Source: Aeribacillus composti
GTDB lineage: Bacteria > Bacillota > Bacilli > Bacillales > Aeribacillaceae
Length of the DNA: 64,000 bases
Reading direction: 5' to 3'
Assembly (NCBI RefSeq): GCF_007827555.1
Contig: NZ_VISS01000005.1
Span: 92,757 to 156,756 of the forward strand
In this document: positions 63,999 to 64,000 of the stretch, in pieces
Layout: each line of letters begins with the position of its first letter
Position numbering within the stretch: the stretch's first letter is position 1
Notes under the pieces: generated by a model
Database searches by the model: none
Seen by the model: only the letters and a program-made list of their open reading frames with translations
What the model was told of the DNA's origin: nothing
Made by a program: the position numbers and the translations under genes

Positions 63999-64000
63999 AT
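63915..64000 (-). CDS. 3' end of an unidentified gene, possibly a transposase
   Basis: On the minus strand an open frame enters from the right edge and ends at TGA (63917 to 63915) after 27 visible codons of basic, plausible protein (ending FAKKKAFYAEIK). It lies in the DNA that interrupts the acetyltransferase gene, with its stop about a dozen bases inside the junction. That is where a transposase gene of an insertion sequence could end. No family could be recognised from so little. Confidence 0.28.
   Translation of the reverse strand, partial: LAHSFRKGEKNIPKEFAKKKAFYAEIK

Noticed and set aside
1..64000. CRISPR arrays, tRNA and rRNA genes
   Set aside because: No regularly spaced repeats of CRISPR type, no cloverleaf-like clusters and no conserved rRNA segments were noticed. 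The only tandem repeat is inside sftA.

Overview
The window is chromosomal DNA from an AT-rich, endospore-forming Bacillaceae bacterium. It carries an alpha/beta SASP gene, a gerA-type germinant receptor operon, spore-associated yheC/yheD, yhaL and yjcZ genes, and AGGAGG-type ribosome sites. Gene content and order follow Bacillus subtilis closely over most of the window. The species cannot be named from this alone. No rRNA, tRNA, CRISPR array or prophage was seen.

Layout. 1-2.6 kb: the 5' end of a HemAT aerotaxis receptor under a sigma-D-type promoter, a DUF1657 gene, a SASP gene under a sigma-G-type promoter with a long 5'-UTR hairpin, and two small hypothetical genes. 2.6-8.8 kb: four consecutive ATP-grasp genes of the YheC/YheD family (a duplicated pair), and divergent yheB. 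8.9-13.1 kb: a four-gene germinant receptor operon (A, D, B, C subunits). 13.2-19.1 kb: yheA, a GreA-like factor, a ROK regulator, a YhaX-type phosphatase, hemZ and yhzD. 19.15-20.8 kb: an IS110-family (IS1111-like) insertion sequence with a candidate bridge-RNA region. 21-32.5 kb: yhaO-yhaN-yhaM-yhaL, prsA, a yjcZ-type gene, yhaI, hpr (scoC), yhaH, trpP with a TRAP-type binding site, serC and hit. 33-41.6 kb: ecsB-ecsA-hmoB on the minus strand, pbpF, and the haem operon hemE-hemH-hemY. 41.8-49.9 kb: a LacI regulator, yhfH/yhfI, a TrpXYZ-like ABC transporter, an XRE-cupin regulator with azlCD, and a YhfN-type M48 protease. 50-64 kb: sftA, murC, an M29 aminopeptidase, ytxG-ytxH, aroA, ccpA, acuCBA divergent from acsA, and a truncated GNAT gene at the right edge.

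How the genes relate. Haem metabolism recurs (hemZ, hemEHY, HmoB, and the haem-binding HemAT). The acetate block couples AcsA to its acetylation and deacetylation by AcuA and AcuC next to ccpA. Tryptophan and aromatic supply is represented by aroA, trpP and perhaps the ABC transporter. YhaO, YhaN and YhaM are nucleic-acid processing enzymes, SftA acts at chromosome segregation, and PrsA, PbpF and MurC act in secretion and the cell wall.

Between yhfN and sftA, genes that lie on opposite replichores in B. subtilis become neighbours. From memory their distances to the origin are similar there, so an inversion symmetric about the origin is a good explanation. Start codons were chosen by ribosome-site spacing and often differ from the longest open frame. 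Symbols are by recognised homology to B. subtilis; no database search was run.
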